NCBI GenBank assembly: GCA_027491485.1
Contig: JAOZGR010000001.1
Span: 310,001 to 374,000 of the forward strand
Length of the DNA stretch: 64,000 nucleotides
Source of the DNA: Thermoproteota archaeon
GTDB taxonomy: Archaea > Korarchaeota > Korarchaeia > Korarchaeales > Korarchaeaceae
Reading direction: 5' to 3'
The position numbers were made by a program, and so were the translations under genes. Below are positions 40,402 to 50,718 of the stretch, one piece after another. The notes beneath the pieces were generated by a model. It was not told the DNA's origin and did no database searches. It was given only the letters and a program-made list of their open reading frames with translations. The first letter of the stretch is position 1. Each line of letters opens with the position of its first letter.

Positions 40402-41967
40402 AGAGGTAGCTTCTCCATCATCCTCAGTTATCTTTTTCCTCGAAAGTATGTAGTAAAGGAAACTGATAGCGAGTGATATCGTAAGGGCCTCGAGTAGCAG
40501 CCCTAATATGATCAAGGATATTGCTTTCAAGGCGCCTTCTCTGCTCTTGTCCTCTTCAAGTACCCTGAGTGCTTCCTTAGAGAGGGGGTTAAACCAAAGA
40601 GTAGTATTAGTATATCTCTCTGCTGCTTCTATGAGTGCAAGAGCCCTAGTGTCATATTCTTCTATATTTATCCCGTATGATTTGAAGAATTCAGAGACGT
40701 CCTTACCGACTGCCTCACTTAGATATCGCACTAACTCACTTAGCTCACTGATCTTTATCCTTTTACTCCTTACTATGAAGAAGAACTTAGCGTAAACATC
40801 GGGTCCTCCATATTCCTCTGCAAATTTCTTTATGAGTATTTCACTAGCAGCATAGTAAAGCCCGGGATCCCCAGGGAGACCACCGCCCTTCCATTTTACT
40901 AAGAAACTGAAGTTTCCATTTGTATAGGCGATCACTTCCCTGTCTCTAGTTAGGTCCCTTGGTACTTTAAGTCCTAATGCTTCTTCAACTATGATAGCAC
41001 TTAAATACTGAGCTAGGCCCTCATGGACCCATCTTAGGTCTACGCTAAGTCCGGCAGCCTGCATATATTGGTGAAGAAGTTCGTGTACGAATGTATTCGG
41101 TAGTTCGTATTGGGGCATCCTCACAAGCATGAGGTTCAGGTTTATCTCACCTTGGGTTATAATATCCGAGGTATATCTGGGGCCTGTGTATCCAAGTGTT
41201 GTTATTTCCTCCATAGAGCCAGGGACAAATAGTTTCACTTTTATTGGTAGCTCCTCTTTCATAGCGGTATATTTCATGACTTCGGGCAGGATCTTACGGT
41301 AAAAAGCAGTGATATTCTCAGCTAAGTCCTCGTATCTAGAGGGATATTTCAGCACTAGCTTACTCTCATGCTTTTCGAGGAAGGGCTGGCCATTTTCCAC
41401 TTTGAATGAGATCAATACCCTTAGCGTATTATTCAGAACACCATCTAGCTCATACCTTATAATGCTATACTCTCCCTCCTCTTTTATCTCGTATCCCTTA
41501 GGTTCCACCCCACTAGGTACAAATTGAGAAGGCAGCTTTATGATAACTTCAGCATCATCCTCAGGGCAGAACCCTACTTGCGTTGAGAAGAAGGCACCGT
41601 TTGGTTCTACTATCAGCGCTCCAAACCTGTAGCTCCAAGACATCTCAAGAGTAGTGTTAGGCAGATATGAGAAGGAGAAGTTCGAATAAAAGTAGTATTT
41701 CGTATTATTATCTATGCTTATGTTAAGAATTTCTCCAGATAAAACAGTTAAATTATATTTTCTGAATTTAGGGACCAGTACCCATGAAGTTCCCGGCGTA
41801 TTAGAATGAAATTTCGTTGTGATATCAATCCATCCGTTTTCCTTAACTGTATACGTATAGGTATAAAGTCCCCCCTGTTCTTGAGCTTTGAGTAAGGTGG
41901 CATCCCCTAGGAGAGATACTGTCGCTAGCAATAGGATTAGATATAGTGTAGTGGCCTGTTTCACCAT
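40384..41967 (-). CDS. Secreted membrane-anchored gluzincin metallopeptidase
   Basis: A 527-residue protein with an N-terminal signal sequence (LYLILLLATVSLLGD), a large extracellular part rich in N-x-S/T sequons, the zinc motif HELLH at 295-299 with the third ligand Glu316 (WVHEGLAQYLS), and a C-terminal transmembrane helix near residue 495-518. HExxH plus Glu 17 residues on is the M1-like gluzincin arrangement. Substrates are unknown; peptide gathering at the cell surface would fit the organism. Start ATG 41967 is clear from the signal peptide. Confidence 0.8.
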   Translation of the reverse strand: MVKQATTLYLILLLATVSLLGDATLLKAQEQGGLYTYTYTVKENGWIDITTKFHSNTPGTSWVLVPKFRKYNLTVLSGEILNISIDNNTKYYFYSNFSFSYLPNTTLEMSWSYRFGALIVEPNGAFFSTQVGFCPEDDAEVIIKLPSQFVPSGVEPKGYEIKEEGEYSIIRYELDGVLNNTLRVLISFKVENGQPFLEKHESKLVLKYPSRYEDLAENITAFYRKILPEVMKYTAMKEELPIKVKLFVPGSMEEITTLGYTGPRYTSDIITQGEINLNLMLVRMPQYELPNTFVHELLHQYMQAAGLSVDLRWVHEGLAQYLSAIIVEEALGLKVPRDLTRDREVIAYTNGNFSFLVKWKGGGLPGDPGLYYAASEILIKKFAEEYGGPDVYAKFFFIVRSKRIKISELSELVRYLSEAVGKDVSEFFKSYGINIEEYDTRALALIEAAERYTNTTLWFNPLSKEALRVLEEDKSREGALKAISLIILGLLLEALTISLAISFLYYILSRKKITEDDGEATSSEHPL

Positions 41968-42034
41968 GGGCTATCGTAATCCATTAGGTGTTAGTCTATT
42001 TAATTTATTATTAGGCAATTGGCCAGGGGATTTG

Positions 42035-43357
42035 TTGGAGGTCCTGCTAAAAGATCTTAGATACATAGTAACCCAAGATAAGGATAGAAGAGTATTGAAA
42101 GGGAAGGATATTCTGATAAAAGAGGGTTTTATAGAGGAAATAGGCAGTGTAAAGGGTCCGGTAGACGAAGTGGTAGATTGCAGCGAATATGTTGCCATAC
42201 CTGGATTGGTAAATACACATACCCATGTACCTATGGTATTGTTCAGGGGAGTAGCAGATGACATGGATCTGTTTCCCTGGCTCCAGGAGAAGATATGGCC
42301 CATGGAATCTAAGCTTACACCATACCATATTAGGGCAGGAACTAGACTGGGCTTGCTAGAGGCAGTAAGGACGGGTACCACCACACTATTCGACATGTAC
42401 TTCTTTGAAGGCGTGATAGCTGAGGAATTCGTAAATTTTGGAGTTAGGGGTGTGTTGGGCCAGGCAATAATAGATTTTGGAACTCCTGAGTGTAGTAATG
42501 GAGAAGAATGCCTTAAGCTAGCTGATAACTTTGTTAGTACTTGGATTAATAAGAATAGCTTAGTCGAACCATCTTACGGGCCTCATGCCCCTTACACAGT
42601 TTCACCTGAAAGATTAGCAGAAATTGCTGATAAATCAAGTGAGTTGGGAGTCTATATACAGATACATTTAGCTGAGACAAAGAAGGAGGTCGAGGATGTA
42701 AGGGGCAAGTATGGAAAGGGACCAATAGAGCTAGCTCATAGTTCTGGAATATTAGGAGATAGGACCGTTGCTGCACATGTAGTATGGCCTTCTTACGATG
42801 AAATGACGCTGCTCTCCAGATCAAGGTCCTTGGTATCTCACAATCCTGTCAGTAATCTAAAGCTGGCATCAGGGATCTCTCCTGTCCCGGATCTAATCTC
42901 TCTGAATGTGATGGTTACCTTAGGCACTGACGGAGCCGCTAGTAACAACACCTTAGATATGATAGAGACCATGAAGATTACAGCAATACTGCATAAAGCA
43001 ATAAAGGGAGATCCAACTGTCGTATCAGCCCAGAGCGTGCTGGATATGGCTACCATAATACCCGGCGAGTTCCTAAGGTGGAAAATAGGGAGGATAGTCC
43101 CAGGGTATGAGGCCGACATTGTCCTCTTGAAGACTAGGGTTCCTTGGTGGACCCCACTTCATTCTGTGGTGTCGCACATAGTGTATTCAGCTAGGTCTAC
43201 AGATGTCCACTATGTATTCATCGCAGGGAAACCCATTATAGAAAAAGGCCTCCTATCAAGCGAAAGAGAAGGAAAGATTATATGTGAAGCGGAGAAGGCC
43301 TCTCTCGATCTCTTAGAGAGATCTGGGGTGAACTCACTCTTGAAGAACATGAATTAG
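42035..43357 (+). CDS. mtaD: Amidohydrolase, methylthioadenosine/S-adenosylhomocysteine deaminase-like
   Basis: TIM-barrel metal hydrolase of about 440 residues. Zinc ligands are in VNTHTHVPM, HLAETKKEVED, and TLGTDGAASNNTLDM; the closing segment IVPGYEADIVLL is typical. Length and motifs suit MtaD, which removes ammonia from methylthioadenosine or S-adenosylhomocysteine; guanine or chlorohydrolase-like activity is the alternative. The frame is open to 41888, but the family start and a GGGGA site support TTG 42035. It converges on the CYTH gene with a 24-base overlap. Confidence 0.85.
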   Translation: MEVLLKDLRYIVTQDKDRRVLKGKDILIKEGFIEEIGSVKGPVDEVVDCSEYVAIPGLVNTHTHVPMVLFRGVADDMDLFPWLQEKIWPMESKLTPYHIRAGTRLGLLEAVRTGTTTLFDMYFFEGVIAEEFVNFGVRGVLGQAIIDFGTPECSNGEECLKLADNFVSTWINKNSLVEPSYGPHAPYTVSPERLAEIADKSSELGVYIQIHLAETKKEVEDVRGKYGKGPIELAHSSGILGDRTVAAHVVWPSYDEMTLLSRSRSLVSHNPVSNLKLASGISPVPDLISLNVMVTLGTDGAASNNTLDMIETMKITAILHKAIKGDPTVVSAQSVLDMATIIPGEFLRWKIGRIVPGYEADIVLLKTRVPWWTPLHSVVSHIVYSARSTDVHYVFIAGKPIIEKGLLSSEREGKIICEAEKASLDLLERSGVNSLLKNMN

Positions 43358-43903
43358 ATGAGCATAAGTTGGCACGACTATCTTGCAGGTTAAGCCTAGA
43401 CGCCTCACCAGATCCATGGGATTATCACCCTCTAGCTCTACGAATTCGCCAAGCCCGTAGACTTTATCTAAGAATACTCTTAGATTCGTCCCATCCAGTT
43501 TTATTAGAGTTCTCTCCTTCTTAACTAATACCCTAACATTAAGCCCGTTTCTCGATAATATTCTTATGAGGGAGCCCTCATCGCTCGGACATTCTTCGTC
43601 AATACCGATCTTTGAGAGAATTTTCGAACATTCTCCACTTCCAATAATTCCTTCCATCTCCTCTCTCACCTTCTGCGGCCCCACCTCCATTCTAGGTCCT
43701 TTGTAAGTTAGCTTGACAGTATTCCCTTCCTTCCGTACTCTTAAAACATTATCAGTTAGTAACAGGCTGCATTGATCATCATCAAAGTATAGATCCTCTT
43801 GGGAGATTTCCGTTACTACTTTAAAGCTAAATCCTTTGGATTTCAGGATATCTATAAACTCTTGATGTCTTACTCTAAGCTTGACCTCTCTCTCTATGGG
43901 CAA
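43334..43903 (-). CDS. CYTH-domain protein (class IV adenylate cyclase/triphosphatase fold)
   Basis: 189-residue triphosphate-tunnel enzyme. The N-terminal ExExK-like motif is IEREVKLRV, and acidic/basic pairs follow in NVLRVRKEG, VKLTYKGP, ERTLIKLDG and GEFVELEGD. Archaeal CYTH proteins may be adenylate cyclases, thiamine triphosphatases or polyphosphatases. The gene starts 41 bases beyond the 3' end of tRNA-Leu, with the ATG at 43903, and overlaps mtaD tail to tail. Confidence 0.87.
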   Translation of the reverse strand: MPIEREVKLRVRHQEFIDILKSKGFSFKVVTEISQEDLYFDDDQCSLLLTDNVLRVRKEGNTVKLTYKGPRMEVGPQKVREEMEGIIGSGECSKILSKIGIDEECPSDEGSLIRILSRNGLNVRVLVKKERTLIKLDGTNLRVFLDKVYGLGEFVELEGDNPMDLVRRLGLTCKIVVPTYAHLIHVLQE

Positions 43904-43944
43904 TTTTTATGCACCCTATATTGGGAAAGAAGGCGGCGGGGCCC

Positions 43945-44032
43945 TGGTGCGGGGGGTGGGATTTGAACCCACGAACCCCTAAGGGAGCGGATCTTAAGTC
44001 CGCCGCCTTTGTCCTGGCTCGGCCACCCCCGC
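43945..44032 (-). tRNA. tRNA-Leu(TAA) with encoded CCA
   Basis: Acceptor GCGGGGG pairs with CCCCCGC, the anticodon stem GCGGA / TCCGC holds loop C-T-TAA-G-A, and a long class II variable arm (CTCCCTTAGGGG) is present. The T-arm is GTGGG-TTCAAAT-CCCAC. CCA is encoded (43945-43947). 88 bases. Confidence 0.95.
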
Positions 44033-44094
44033 CACATATGATGAAGCGATATGGCTTTTTATAATTTTCCAATATAGCGACACGGGGTGTTTAA

Positions 44095-44439
44095 TTGAGT
44101 ACGCATACAAGGATTGCCAGCTCACCAATAGCTGTTACTGACGATGAAGTACTTGCTCTTGGCTTTGAAATGATAGGAGTACCAGCCAAAATCATAAAAG
44201 GTAGAAGGGACCTGATCAGGTTCTTCAGAGAGCATGAATCGGAACTCCCGCATGTGGTATTTGTAAATGAAAGGGTTGCTGAGGAAATTAGGGATTATAG
44301 AGGGGATCTCCTTAGAAGAGGTAAAGTAGAGCCTGTTTTTGCTGTAGTACCTGATTTGGAGGGATCTAGAGGTACACGGCTTAAAGAGCTGGCATCCTTG
44401 CTCGCTAGAGCCCTAGGAAGTGAGGAATTAAAATTGTGA
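44095..44439 (+). CDS. atpF: A-type ATP synthase subunit F
   Basis: Central-stalk regulatory subunit of 114 residues with a Rossmann-like fold. SSPIAVTDDEVLALGFEMIGV and HVVFVNERVAEEIRDY are typical, as is a C-terminal helix (GTRLKELASLLARALG). TTG 44095 is the start, 40 bases after a TATA-like TTTTTATAA near 44055. It opens an operon of F, H, E, A, B, D and C. Confidence 0.87.
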   Translation: MSTHTRIASSPIAVTDDEVLALGFEMIGVPAKIIKGRRDLIRFFREHESELPHVVFVNERVAEEIRDYRGDLLRRGKVEPVFAVVPDLEGSRGTRLKELASLLARALGSEELKL

Positions 44440-44448
44440 GGTGATATT

Positions 44449-44745
44449 ATGCCTAGGTTAGTGGAAGCAATCATGGAGGCTGAAGAAGAGGCTGCTAAGA
44501 TCATTAGAGAAGCTGAAGAGGAAGCTAAGAGAATGTTAGAAGAGGCGGAGGCAGCAGCAAAGGAGATTTTGGAAGAAGCGAGGAACACTCCCATCGAGGT
44601 CTCCATAATGGCAGATGTTGAGAGAGAAGTACAGGAGATCTTAGATAAGGCTAGATCGAAAGCTCAGGAGCTAGAAAGGCTTTCTGCCGAAAAAATGGAG
44701 GATTTGGTGGAGGAGATAGTCAGGGAGGTGCTAGAGGGTGAGTGA
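44449..44745 (+). CDS. atpH: A-type ATP synthase subunit H (peripheral stalk)
   Basis: 98 residues, almost entirely a charged helix rich in Glu, Ala and Lys (EAEEEAAKIIREAEEEAKRM), consistent with the right-handed coiled coil that pairs with subunit E. ATG 44449 follows GTGAGGTGAT. It overlaps subunit E by 8 bases. Confidence 0.85.
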   Translation: MPRLVEAIMEAEEEAAKIIREAEEEAKRMLEEAEAAAKEILEEARNTPIEVSIMADVEREVQEILDKARSKAQELERLSAEKMEDLVEEIVREVLEGE

Positions 44746-45382
44746 GGAGGAAGTAGTTAGTATTGATAGAGAATCTCAGGCTATAATTGAAGCCATAATG
44801 AAAATCGCCAAAGATAAGGCAGATGCCATTAGAAAAGAGGCCGAAAAGAGGGCTAAAGAAATCATAGAATCGGCAAAAAGGGAGGCAGAAGAAATACTTA
44901 GGTCAAGGAGAGAAAGGGCGGAGAGAGAAATGAGGGAGGAGATCTCCAGAAGGAGAAGCGCTGCTGAGGTAGAAGCGAATCAGATTATCCTTAGGACTAA
45001 GTCAAAGATAGTCGATGAGCTCTTCAGGAGAATATACAAGCGACTGGTTGACATAGCTGACGGGAACGATCCTAACTGGAATTATGAGGAGATCTTGGAG
45101 AGATACTCCATTATTGGAGCTAATGCTCTTGGAGAAAAGGAGGTGCTACTAATGGGAAGGGGGAAGGACAAGGACCTACTAGAAAAAGTAGCAAAGAAAC
45201 TTTCCTCAAAAGGTATAAAGGCTTCAGTAGATGACAGGGGTATACCTACTATAGGAGGCGTCGTAGTAAGGGACGCTAAGGATGAAAAGAGGTACTACAA
45301 TACGTTTGACGGTAGACTCAGGGCATACAAGGAGATGAAAGAGGTAGAAATCATAGAAAAATTATTTGGGGAGGTGAGTTAG
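44738..45382 (+). CDS. atpE: A-type ATP synthase subunit E (peripheral stalk)
   Basis: 214 residues: an N-terminal coiled coil (DAIRKEAEKRAKEIIESAKR) and a globular C-terminal head (SKGIKASVDDRGIPTIGGVVVRD) that caps A3B3. GTG 44738 lies in the end of atpH. The stop at 45382 directly abuts the atpA start. Confidence 0.9.
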   Translation: MSEEEVVSIDRESQAIIEAIMKIAKDKADAIRKEAEKRAKEIIESAKREAEEILRSRRERAEREMREEISRRRSAAEVEANQIILRTKSKIVDELFRRIYKRLVDIADGNDPNWNYEEILERYSIIGANALGEKEVLLMGRGKDKDLLEKVAKKLSSKGIKASVDDRGIPTIGGVVVRDAKDEKRYYNTFDGRLRAYKEMKEVEIIEKLFGEVS

Positions 45383-47170
45383 GTGTCCGAACTTATCTAC
45401 GAAAAGAAAGGCGTTATTGTTCATATAAAGGGTCCTGTAGTGATTGCTGAGGGCATGAGAGGTGCTAGGATAAGAGAGGTAGTGTATGTTGGGGATGAGA
45501 GGCTTATTGGCGAGATTGTTAGGATAGAGGGGGATAAGGCGATAATACAGGTTTATGAGCCGACAGGAGGAGTTAAATCTGGCGAACCCGTGGAGAGAAC
45601 TGGTGAGCCCTTATCTGCGGAGCTAGGACCTGGTTTGTTGGGCCAAGTGCTGGACGGTCTGGGTAGGCCCTTAGAGGTTATAGCTGAGGAGGCAGGTGGT
45701 CCCTTCATAACTAGAGGGATAAAGGCGCTAACCCTGCCCAGAGATAAAAAGTGGCACTTTACTCCCCTAAAGAGGGTAGGAGATGAAGTTGTATCTGGAG
45801 ATGTACTAGGAACCGTCCCTGAGGGATCTATCATCCACAAGATAATGCTACCACCGACAATAGAAAAGGCAAAGATTCTCGAAATAGTACCTGAGGGAGA
45901 TTACACCATAGAAGAACCCATCGCAATAGTCGAACATATAGGTGGAAAGGAAGAGATACGTATGTATCACAAATGGCCTGTAAGAACTCCAAGGCCATTT
46001 AAGGAAAAGCTTGCCCCGGTAGAGCTACTTGTAACCGGCCAGAGAGTTATAGACACATTCTTTCCAATAGTAAAGGGAGGTACCTCAGCTGTCCCAGGGG
46101 GCTTCGGTACCGGGAAGACCGTCACGCTGCACCAAATCTCCAAGTGGGCTGATGCTGATGTGGTGGTATATGTAGGATGTGGAGAGAGGGGCAACGAGAT
46201 GACTGATTTGCTCCACACATTTCCTAAGTTAGTAGACCCAAAGAGCGGTAGACCTCTACTAGAAAGGAGCGTCCTTATAGCAAATACTAGTAACATGCCA
46301 GTCCCGGCTAGGGAAGCTAGCATCTTCATGGGAATCACATATGCAGAGTATTATAGGGACATGGGCCTTCACGTGGTACTTACTGCTGATTCTACCTCAA
46401 GGTGGGCTGAGGCCTTGAGAGAGCTCAGCTCTAGGCTAGAGGAAATACCATCTGAGAGAGGGTATCCCGCCTATTTACCGGACTATATAGCTTCGTTCTA
46501 TGAGAGAGCGGGTAGAATTAAAGTGAGCGGAGATAGGGATGAACTTGGTTCTGTGGCTGTAATAGGTGCCGTCAGTCCATCGGGAGGAGATCTAAATGAG
46601 CCGGTTACCCAACATACCATGAGGTATGTTGGGGCGTTCTGGGCCCTAGATAAGGACCTCGCATTCAAAAGACACTTCCCATCAATAAACTGGCTCAGAA
46701 GCTTCTCTAAGTATACCTCAGGACTGAAGAACTGGTGGATAGACAATACCGGCCATGACATGATGGCCTACAGAGATAAAGCTATGGACCTACTTCAGAG
46801 AGCCTCAAGCCTAGAGGAAGTGGCCAGGGTAGTTGGAGAGGCCGCTTTATCGGATGAAAATAGGCTGGTACTCTTATCAGCGGAACTTATTAAGGAAGGA
46901 TTCCTCGTTCAGAATGCATATCATGAAGTAGATACCTATTGTTCACCAAAGAAGCAAGCTTTACTCTTGAAGACCTTGCTCGAATTCTATGACAGGACAA
47001 GGCCCATGATAGATGCAGGTGTACCTATATCTAGAATAGCTGAAATGAGATCGCTTGGAGCACTAAGGAGGCTTAAGTTCATTCCTGAGGAGGAGTTCGA
47101 GGATGCCGTCAAGGAGGCATTGGCTCAACTTGAGTCTGAGATCTCATCCTTATTAGCGGAGGTGAGATGA
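45383..47170 (+). CDS. atpA: A-type ATP synthase catalytic subunit A
   Basis: Catalytic subunit, 595 residues. The P-loop is [14 protein letters not shown], the subunit A insertion lies around residues 110-190, and [19 protein letters not shown] and [19 protein letters not shown] are typical. GTG 45383 follows GGGGAGGTGAG. It works with subunit B and the E/H stalks. Confidence 0.96.
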   Translation: MSELIYEKKGVIVHIKGPVVIAEGMRGARIREVVYVGDERLIGEIVRIEGDKAIIQVYEPTGGVKSGEPVERTGEPLSAELGPGLLGQVLDGLGRPLEVIAEEAGGPFITRGIKALTLPRDKKWHFTPLKRVGDEVVSGDVLGTVPEGSIIHKIMLPPTIEKAKILEIVPEGDYTIEEPIAIVEHIGGKEEIRMYHKWPVRTPRPFKEKLAPVELLVTGQRVIDTFFPIVKGGTSAVPGGFGTGKTVTLHQISKWADADVVVYVGCGERGNEMTDLLHTFPKLVDPKSGRPLLERSVLIANTSNMPVPAREASIFMGITYAEYYRDMGLHVVLTADSTSRWAEALRELSSRLEEIPSERGYPAYLPDYIASFYERAGRIKVSGDRDELGSVAVIGAVSPSGGDLNEPVTQHTMRYVGAFWALDKDLAFKRHFPSINWLRSFSKYTSGLKNWWIDNTGHDMMAYRDKAMDLLQRASSLEEVARVVGEAALSDENRLVLLSAELIKEGFLVQNAYHEVDTYCSPKKQALLLKTLLEFYDRTRPMIDAGVPISRIAEMRSLGALRRLKFIPEEEFEDAVKEALAQLESEISSLLAEVR

Positions 47171-47171
47171 G

Positions 47172-48572
47172 GTGTCGATACATGGTCTGATTTATAAGGG
47201 GATTGACCAAGTTAAGGGCCCCTTAGTTATAATGAGGGGAGTTCCGGGTGCCGCTTATGAGGAAGTTGTGAGAATTTACTCTGAAGATGGAAGAGAGTGG
47301 TTTGGGCAGGTTCTTGAAGCTGGTAGAGATAAAATAGTGATCCAAGTACTTGGAGATACGGAAGGGCTCGATTCTAACGTTATGGTGAGATTTACAGGGA
47401 CTACGTTGAAGATACCTGTATCCGATGAAATGCTTGGCAGGGTATTCAATGGGGCGGGCGAACCTATAGATGGTGGGCCGAAAATCAGGGCTGACGACAT
47501 TAGAGATATTAACGGAGCCCCCATAAACCCTGCAAAGAGGGACTATCCCGATGAATTCATAGAAACCGGTCTTTCAGCGATAGACGGCATGCTTAGTTTG
47601 GTTAGAGGACAGAAGCTCCCTATATTCTCTGAAGCAGGTCTACCTCATAATGAAGTTGCTGCTCAGGTGGCGAGGCAGGCAGTAGTTCCTGGAAAAGCAG
47701 AAAGGTTCTCCATAGTCTTTGCTGCCATAGGTCTGAAATATGATGATGTTCTCTACTTCAGAAGGCAGTTTGAAGAGTTTGGTGCCCTTAGTAGGTCAAT
47801 ACTCTTCCTCAATCTTGCGAATGATCCAGTTATAGAGAGGATAACTACCCCTAGAGTAGCGCTGACAGCAGCCGAGTACTTAGCATTCGACTTAGGTATG
47901 GATGTACTTGTGATAATTACTGATATGACTAACTATTGTGAGGCCCTCAGGGAGCTAAGTTCCGCTAGGGAGGAGGTTCCTAGCAGAAAGGGGTATCCAG
48001 GATACATGTATAGTGACTTAGCTAGTATATACGAGAGAGCTGGTAGGATAATAGGAAGGCCTGGTTCCATTACATTCATGCCGATCCTCACTATGCCAGG
48101 CGGAGACTTAACACACCCAATCCCTGATCTCACTGGATATATAACAGAGGGCCAAATATTCCTAGACCTAGATCTCCATAATAGAGGTATCTACCCACCA
48201 ATTAACGTCCTTCCCAGCCTTAGTAGGCTAATGAAAGATGGTATAGGACCTGGTAAGACGAGAGAAGACCACAAGGAGGTCTCAGACCAGTTATATGCAG
48301 CGTATAGCCAAGGAACTAAGGCTAGGGAGTTAGTACAGATCGTTGGTGAGGCAGGACTGAGCCCAAGGGAGAAGTTATACCTAGAGTTTGCTAGACGTTT
48401 TGAGAGGGAATTCGTAGCCCAAGGATTTAGGGAGAGAAGGAGTATAGAGGAGACTTTGGAGATAGCATGGGACATATTGTCAATATTACCTGAGGCAGAG
48501 CTTACTAGAATCAGCGAGAAGACCATCAGTAAATACCATCCGAAGAGAAGGGCTGCTGCCAGAGTGGAATAG
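47172..48572 (+). CDS. atpB: A-type ATP synthase subunit B
   Basis: Non-catalytic partner of subunit A, 466 residues. The degenerate P-loop [18 protein letters not shown] and [20 protein letters not shown] identify it; it lacks GxxGxGKT. GTG 47172 overlaps the region just after the atpA stop and follows GAGGTGAGATGAGGTG. Subunit D follows after 10 bases. Confidence 0.96.
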   Translation: MSIHGLIYKGIDQVKGPLVIMRGVPGAAYEEVVRIYSEDGREWFGQVLEAGRDKIVIQVLGDTEGLDSNVMVRFTGTTLKIPVSDEMLGRVFNGAGEPIDGGPKIRADDIRDINGAPINPAKRDYPDEFIETGLSAIDGMLSLVRGQKLPIFSEAGLPHNEVAAQVARQAVVPGKAERFSIVFAAIGLKYDDVLYFRRQFEEFGALSRSILFLNLANDPVIERITTPRVALTAAEYLAFDLGMDVLVIITDMTNYCEALRELSSAREEVPSRKGYPGYMYSDLASIYERAGRIIGRPGSITFMPILTMPGGDLTHPIPDLTGYITEGQIFLDLDLHNRGIYPPINVLPSLSRLMKDGIGPGKTREDHKEVSDQLYAAYSQGTKARELVQIVGEAGLSPREKLYLEFARRFEREFVAQGFRERRSIEETLEIAWDILSILPEAELTRISEKTISKYHPKRRAAARVE

Positions 48573-48582
48573 AGGTGGGTTA

Positions 48583-49200
48583 ATGAGCTTCCGCTCAGTG
48601 GGGAGGGTCCTCCCCACAAAGGGATTTTTAATACGGTTAAGGGAGAGAACTCGCCTCCTTAGATCTGGAGTTGATGCACTTAAGATGAAGAGAGATCAGC
48701 TAGTGAAAGAGAGCCAAAATCTACTTCCAGACCTAAAAAGGAGACCTGACATTGAGAAAAAATTGGAAGATGCATATAGATTGTTAAGACTGGCTTATGC
48801 TGCCGCCGGGCCGGATGAGATGAGGAAAGCTGCTCTGTTAACAATGCCTCTTCTAACCGAGATGAAGATCAAGAGTGTTATAGGCGTTGAAATACCGGAG
48901 ATAACAATGAGAGAATTTGGGCTAGCAACATCTCCCTCACTTAATGCTGTAGTGATAGCTACGGCGAGAAAGTTAGCAGATGCCATAAAAGAGTTAATAC
49001 CTCTGGTGAATTCGGAAGCTAAGTTCGAGAGATTGGCGGCAGCACTAGCAGATACGATGAGAAAGGTAAATGCTCTAGAGAAGATAATAATTCCTGACCA
49101 TGAAGCCGCAATAAAGTACATAGAAGAGGCTCTGGAAGAGGATGCTCTGGAGGAGTTTCTAAGAGTCAAGAAGTATAGGCAGCTAAAGAGGGGAGAGTAA
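48583..49200 (+). CDS. atpD: A-type ATP synthase subunit D (central stalk)
   Basis: 205 residues, two long helices of the rotor stalk: PTKGFLIRLRERTRLLRSGVD at the start and MRKVNALEKIIIPDHEAAIKYIEEALEE at the end flank a short head. ATG 48583 follows GAGGTGGGT. The stop overlaps the first base of atpC. Confidence 0.92.
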   Translation: MSFRSVGRVLPTKGFLIRLRERTRLLRSGVDALKMKRDQLVKESQNLLPDLKRRPDIEKKLEDAYRLLRLAYAAAGPDEMRKAALLTMPLLTEMKIKSVIGVEIPEITMREFGLATSPSLNAVVIATARKLADAIKELIPLVNSEAKFERLAAALADTMRKVNALEKIIIPDHEAAIKYIEEALEEDALEEFLRVKKYRQLKRGE

Positions 49201-50243
49201 TGCTAAAAGGGGCGAAGAAGAAGTATTTAATCGTTAGGACTCATGGTCTTGCCTCTCATTTGATAGATCCAGAGGACATAAGGTCGTGGGTATTCGTCGA
49301 GGACCGAAGGAGTCTCTTCGACCAGCTAGCCCCGACAACTTATGGTAATTTCTTCGAGGGAGCAGAGGACCTACTAGATGTGGAGAAAATAGAGGAAGCC
49401 TGCCTAAGAGTTAATTCCATAAGAGTACGGGCCCTCCTCTCCCTCTCAAGAGGAACCTTAATTGAAGATCTGATAAGAGCATTCATGAGCAAATATGATA
49501 TCGAGAACCTGAGGAGGATAGTGTTCTCGCTTTTATATGGGAGGAGAAGGGCTGAACTAAGGCTTCTTCCGATGGAGCCATACTTATTAGACGTAGAGAA
49601 ATTATCCAAAGCAGATAGTTTTGAGAACTTGTTAGAGATGATAGGGGATAGAGCACTAGCGAAGCTCTTGTCTGATTGGTTATCAACTGAAGAGAGAGAT
49701 GTGACTGTACTAGATCTTCTATTTGATCGCTATTATGTCAAAAAACTCTTCGAATCGATGAAAGCTATGAAGATCAGTAAAAGAAGCGCTGCTGGATTTC
49801 TACTGAATTCTTACGTTGAAAACATGATCCTAGGTACCTTACTAAAGGCTAAATATCTAGAGACCCCCAACGACGTTATACTACGAGCTTTCTCTAAATT
49901 ACCCTTTAGGAAGCTATTGACAGCAGTAGAGAAATCTAAGAACCTTAAGGGGTTTTTAGATGAACTCGTAAACATAGCTCCTTATAAAACAGTTAGTATA
50001 GAGATTGATAAGGCCATGAAAGAGGTTGGGGAACCTTGGGTCATTGAGCATGTCATAGCTAAACGTGCATACACTAGCTCATTAAGAATATCTCTTAGGG
50101 GCTCTATGAGCGAGGCTTACATTCTGATGTATTTGATTAGCTCTGAATGGGAGTCTCAAAGTATAAAGACAGTTCTTCTCGGTAAGGTAAGCGGAGTAAA
50201 TCCGGATGTCCTCTATAGCCTTTTGGCGCCCCCGACAGAGTAA
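49200..50243 (+). CDS. atpC: A-type ATP synthase subunit C
   Basis: 347 residues, all helical, linking the rotor stalk to the membrane ring (three V-ATPase d-like repeats). YVENMILGTLLKAKYLETPNDV is typical of the family. ATG 49200 overlaps the atpD stop. It is the last + gene of the cluster; the proteolipid gene converges 75 bases away. Confidence 0.85.
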   Translation: MLKGAKKKYLIVRTHGLASHLIDPEDIRSWVFVEDRRSLFDQLAPTTYGNFFEGAEDLLDVEKIEEACLRVNSIRVRALLSLSRGTLIEDLIRAFMSKYDIENLRRIVFSLLYGRRRAELRLLPMEPYLLDVEKLSKADSFENLLEMIGDRALAKLLSDWLSTEERDVTVLDLLFDRYYVKKLFESMKAMKISKRSAAGFLLNSYVENMILGTLLKAKYLETPNDVILRAFSKLPFRKLLTAVEKSKNLKGFLDELVNIAPYKTVSIEIDKAMKEVGEPWVIEHVIAKRAYTSSLRISLRGSMSEAYILMYLISSEWESQSIKTVLLGKVSGVNPDVLYSLLAPPTE

Positions 50244-50318
50244 TTTCTAAACACTTTTTATACTCTCAGATATTCTCTTTAGGCTCCAAAAAGTAAGTAG
50301 AAATAAAATTGGGGAGTA

Positions 50319-50645
50319 TCAGCCGCCTAAAATCAGGAATGCTACTAGAAGCCCATATACTGCTACTCCTTCTGCTAGACCACCCAATATCAGGACCTGA
50401 GTGAAGGCATTTGGGTTCTCAGCTAATAGAGCACTTCCTCCAATAGCCACCCCATATAGTGCTATGCCCGCAGCGATAGTACTACCTAGGATAGCTACTG
50501 CAGCACCTATAAACTTCAGGCCTGCACCCTCTGCTGGAGCTTCCTCGGGCTGTGCAGCAGCAACACTCGCGACCGATAGGGGTAGGAGAATTAAAGGAAG
50601 ACCTAGGATCAGGTATGACAGTAACTTCCTCTTGTTAAAGGCCAT
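50319..50645 (-). CDS. atpK: A-type ATP synthase proteolipid subunit K (c ring)
   Basis: 108 residues: a signal-like N-terminal hydrophobic stretch (LLSYLILGLPLILLPLSV), then two membrane helices, KFIGAAVAILGSTIAAGIAL and VLILGGLAEGVAVYGLLVAFLIL, with the ion-carrying glutamate in GLAEG of the second. ATG 50645 follows GGGTGATC. It lies on the opposite strand to the seven soluble genes. The 73-base gap before it contains a TATA-like TTTATTAA on the minus strand, so it may have its own promoter for high ring copy number. Confidence 0.95.
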   Translation of the reverse strand: MAFNKRKLLSYLILGLPLILLPLSVASVAAAQPEEAPAEGAGLKFIGAAVAILGSTIAAGIALYGVAIGGSALLAENPNAFTQVLILGGLAEGVAVYGLLVAFLILGG

Positions 50646-50718
50646 ATGATCACCCATGAAATGCTACAATACCACAAGACCTCTGGTTGAGGGATCACTA
50701 TTAATAAAAAATTTGTCA

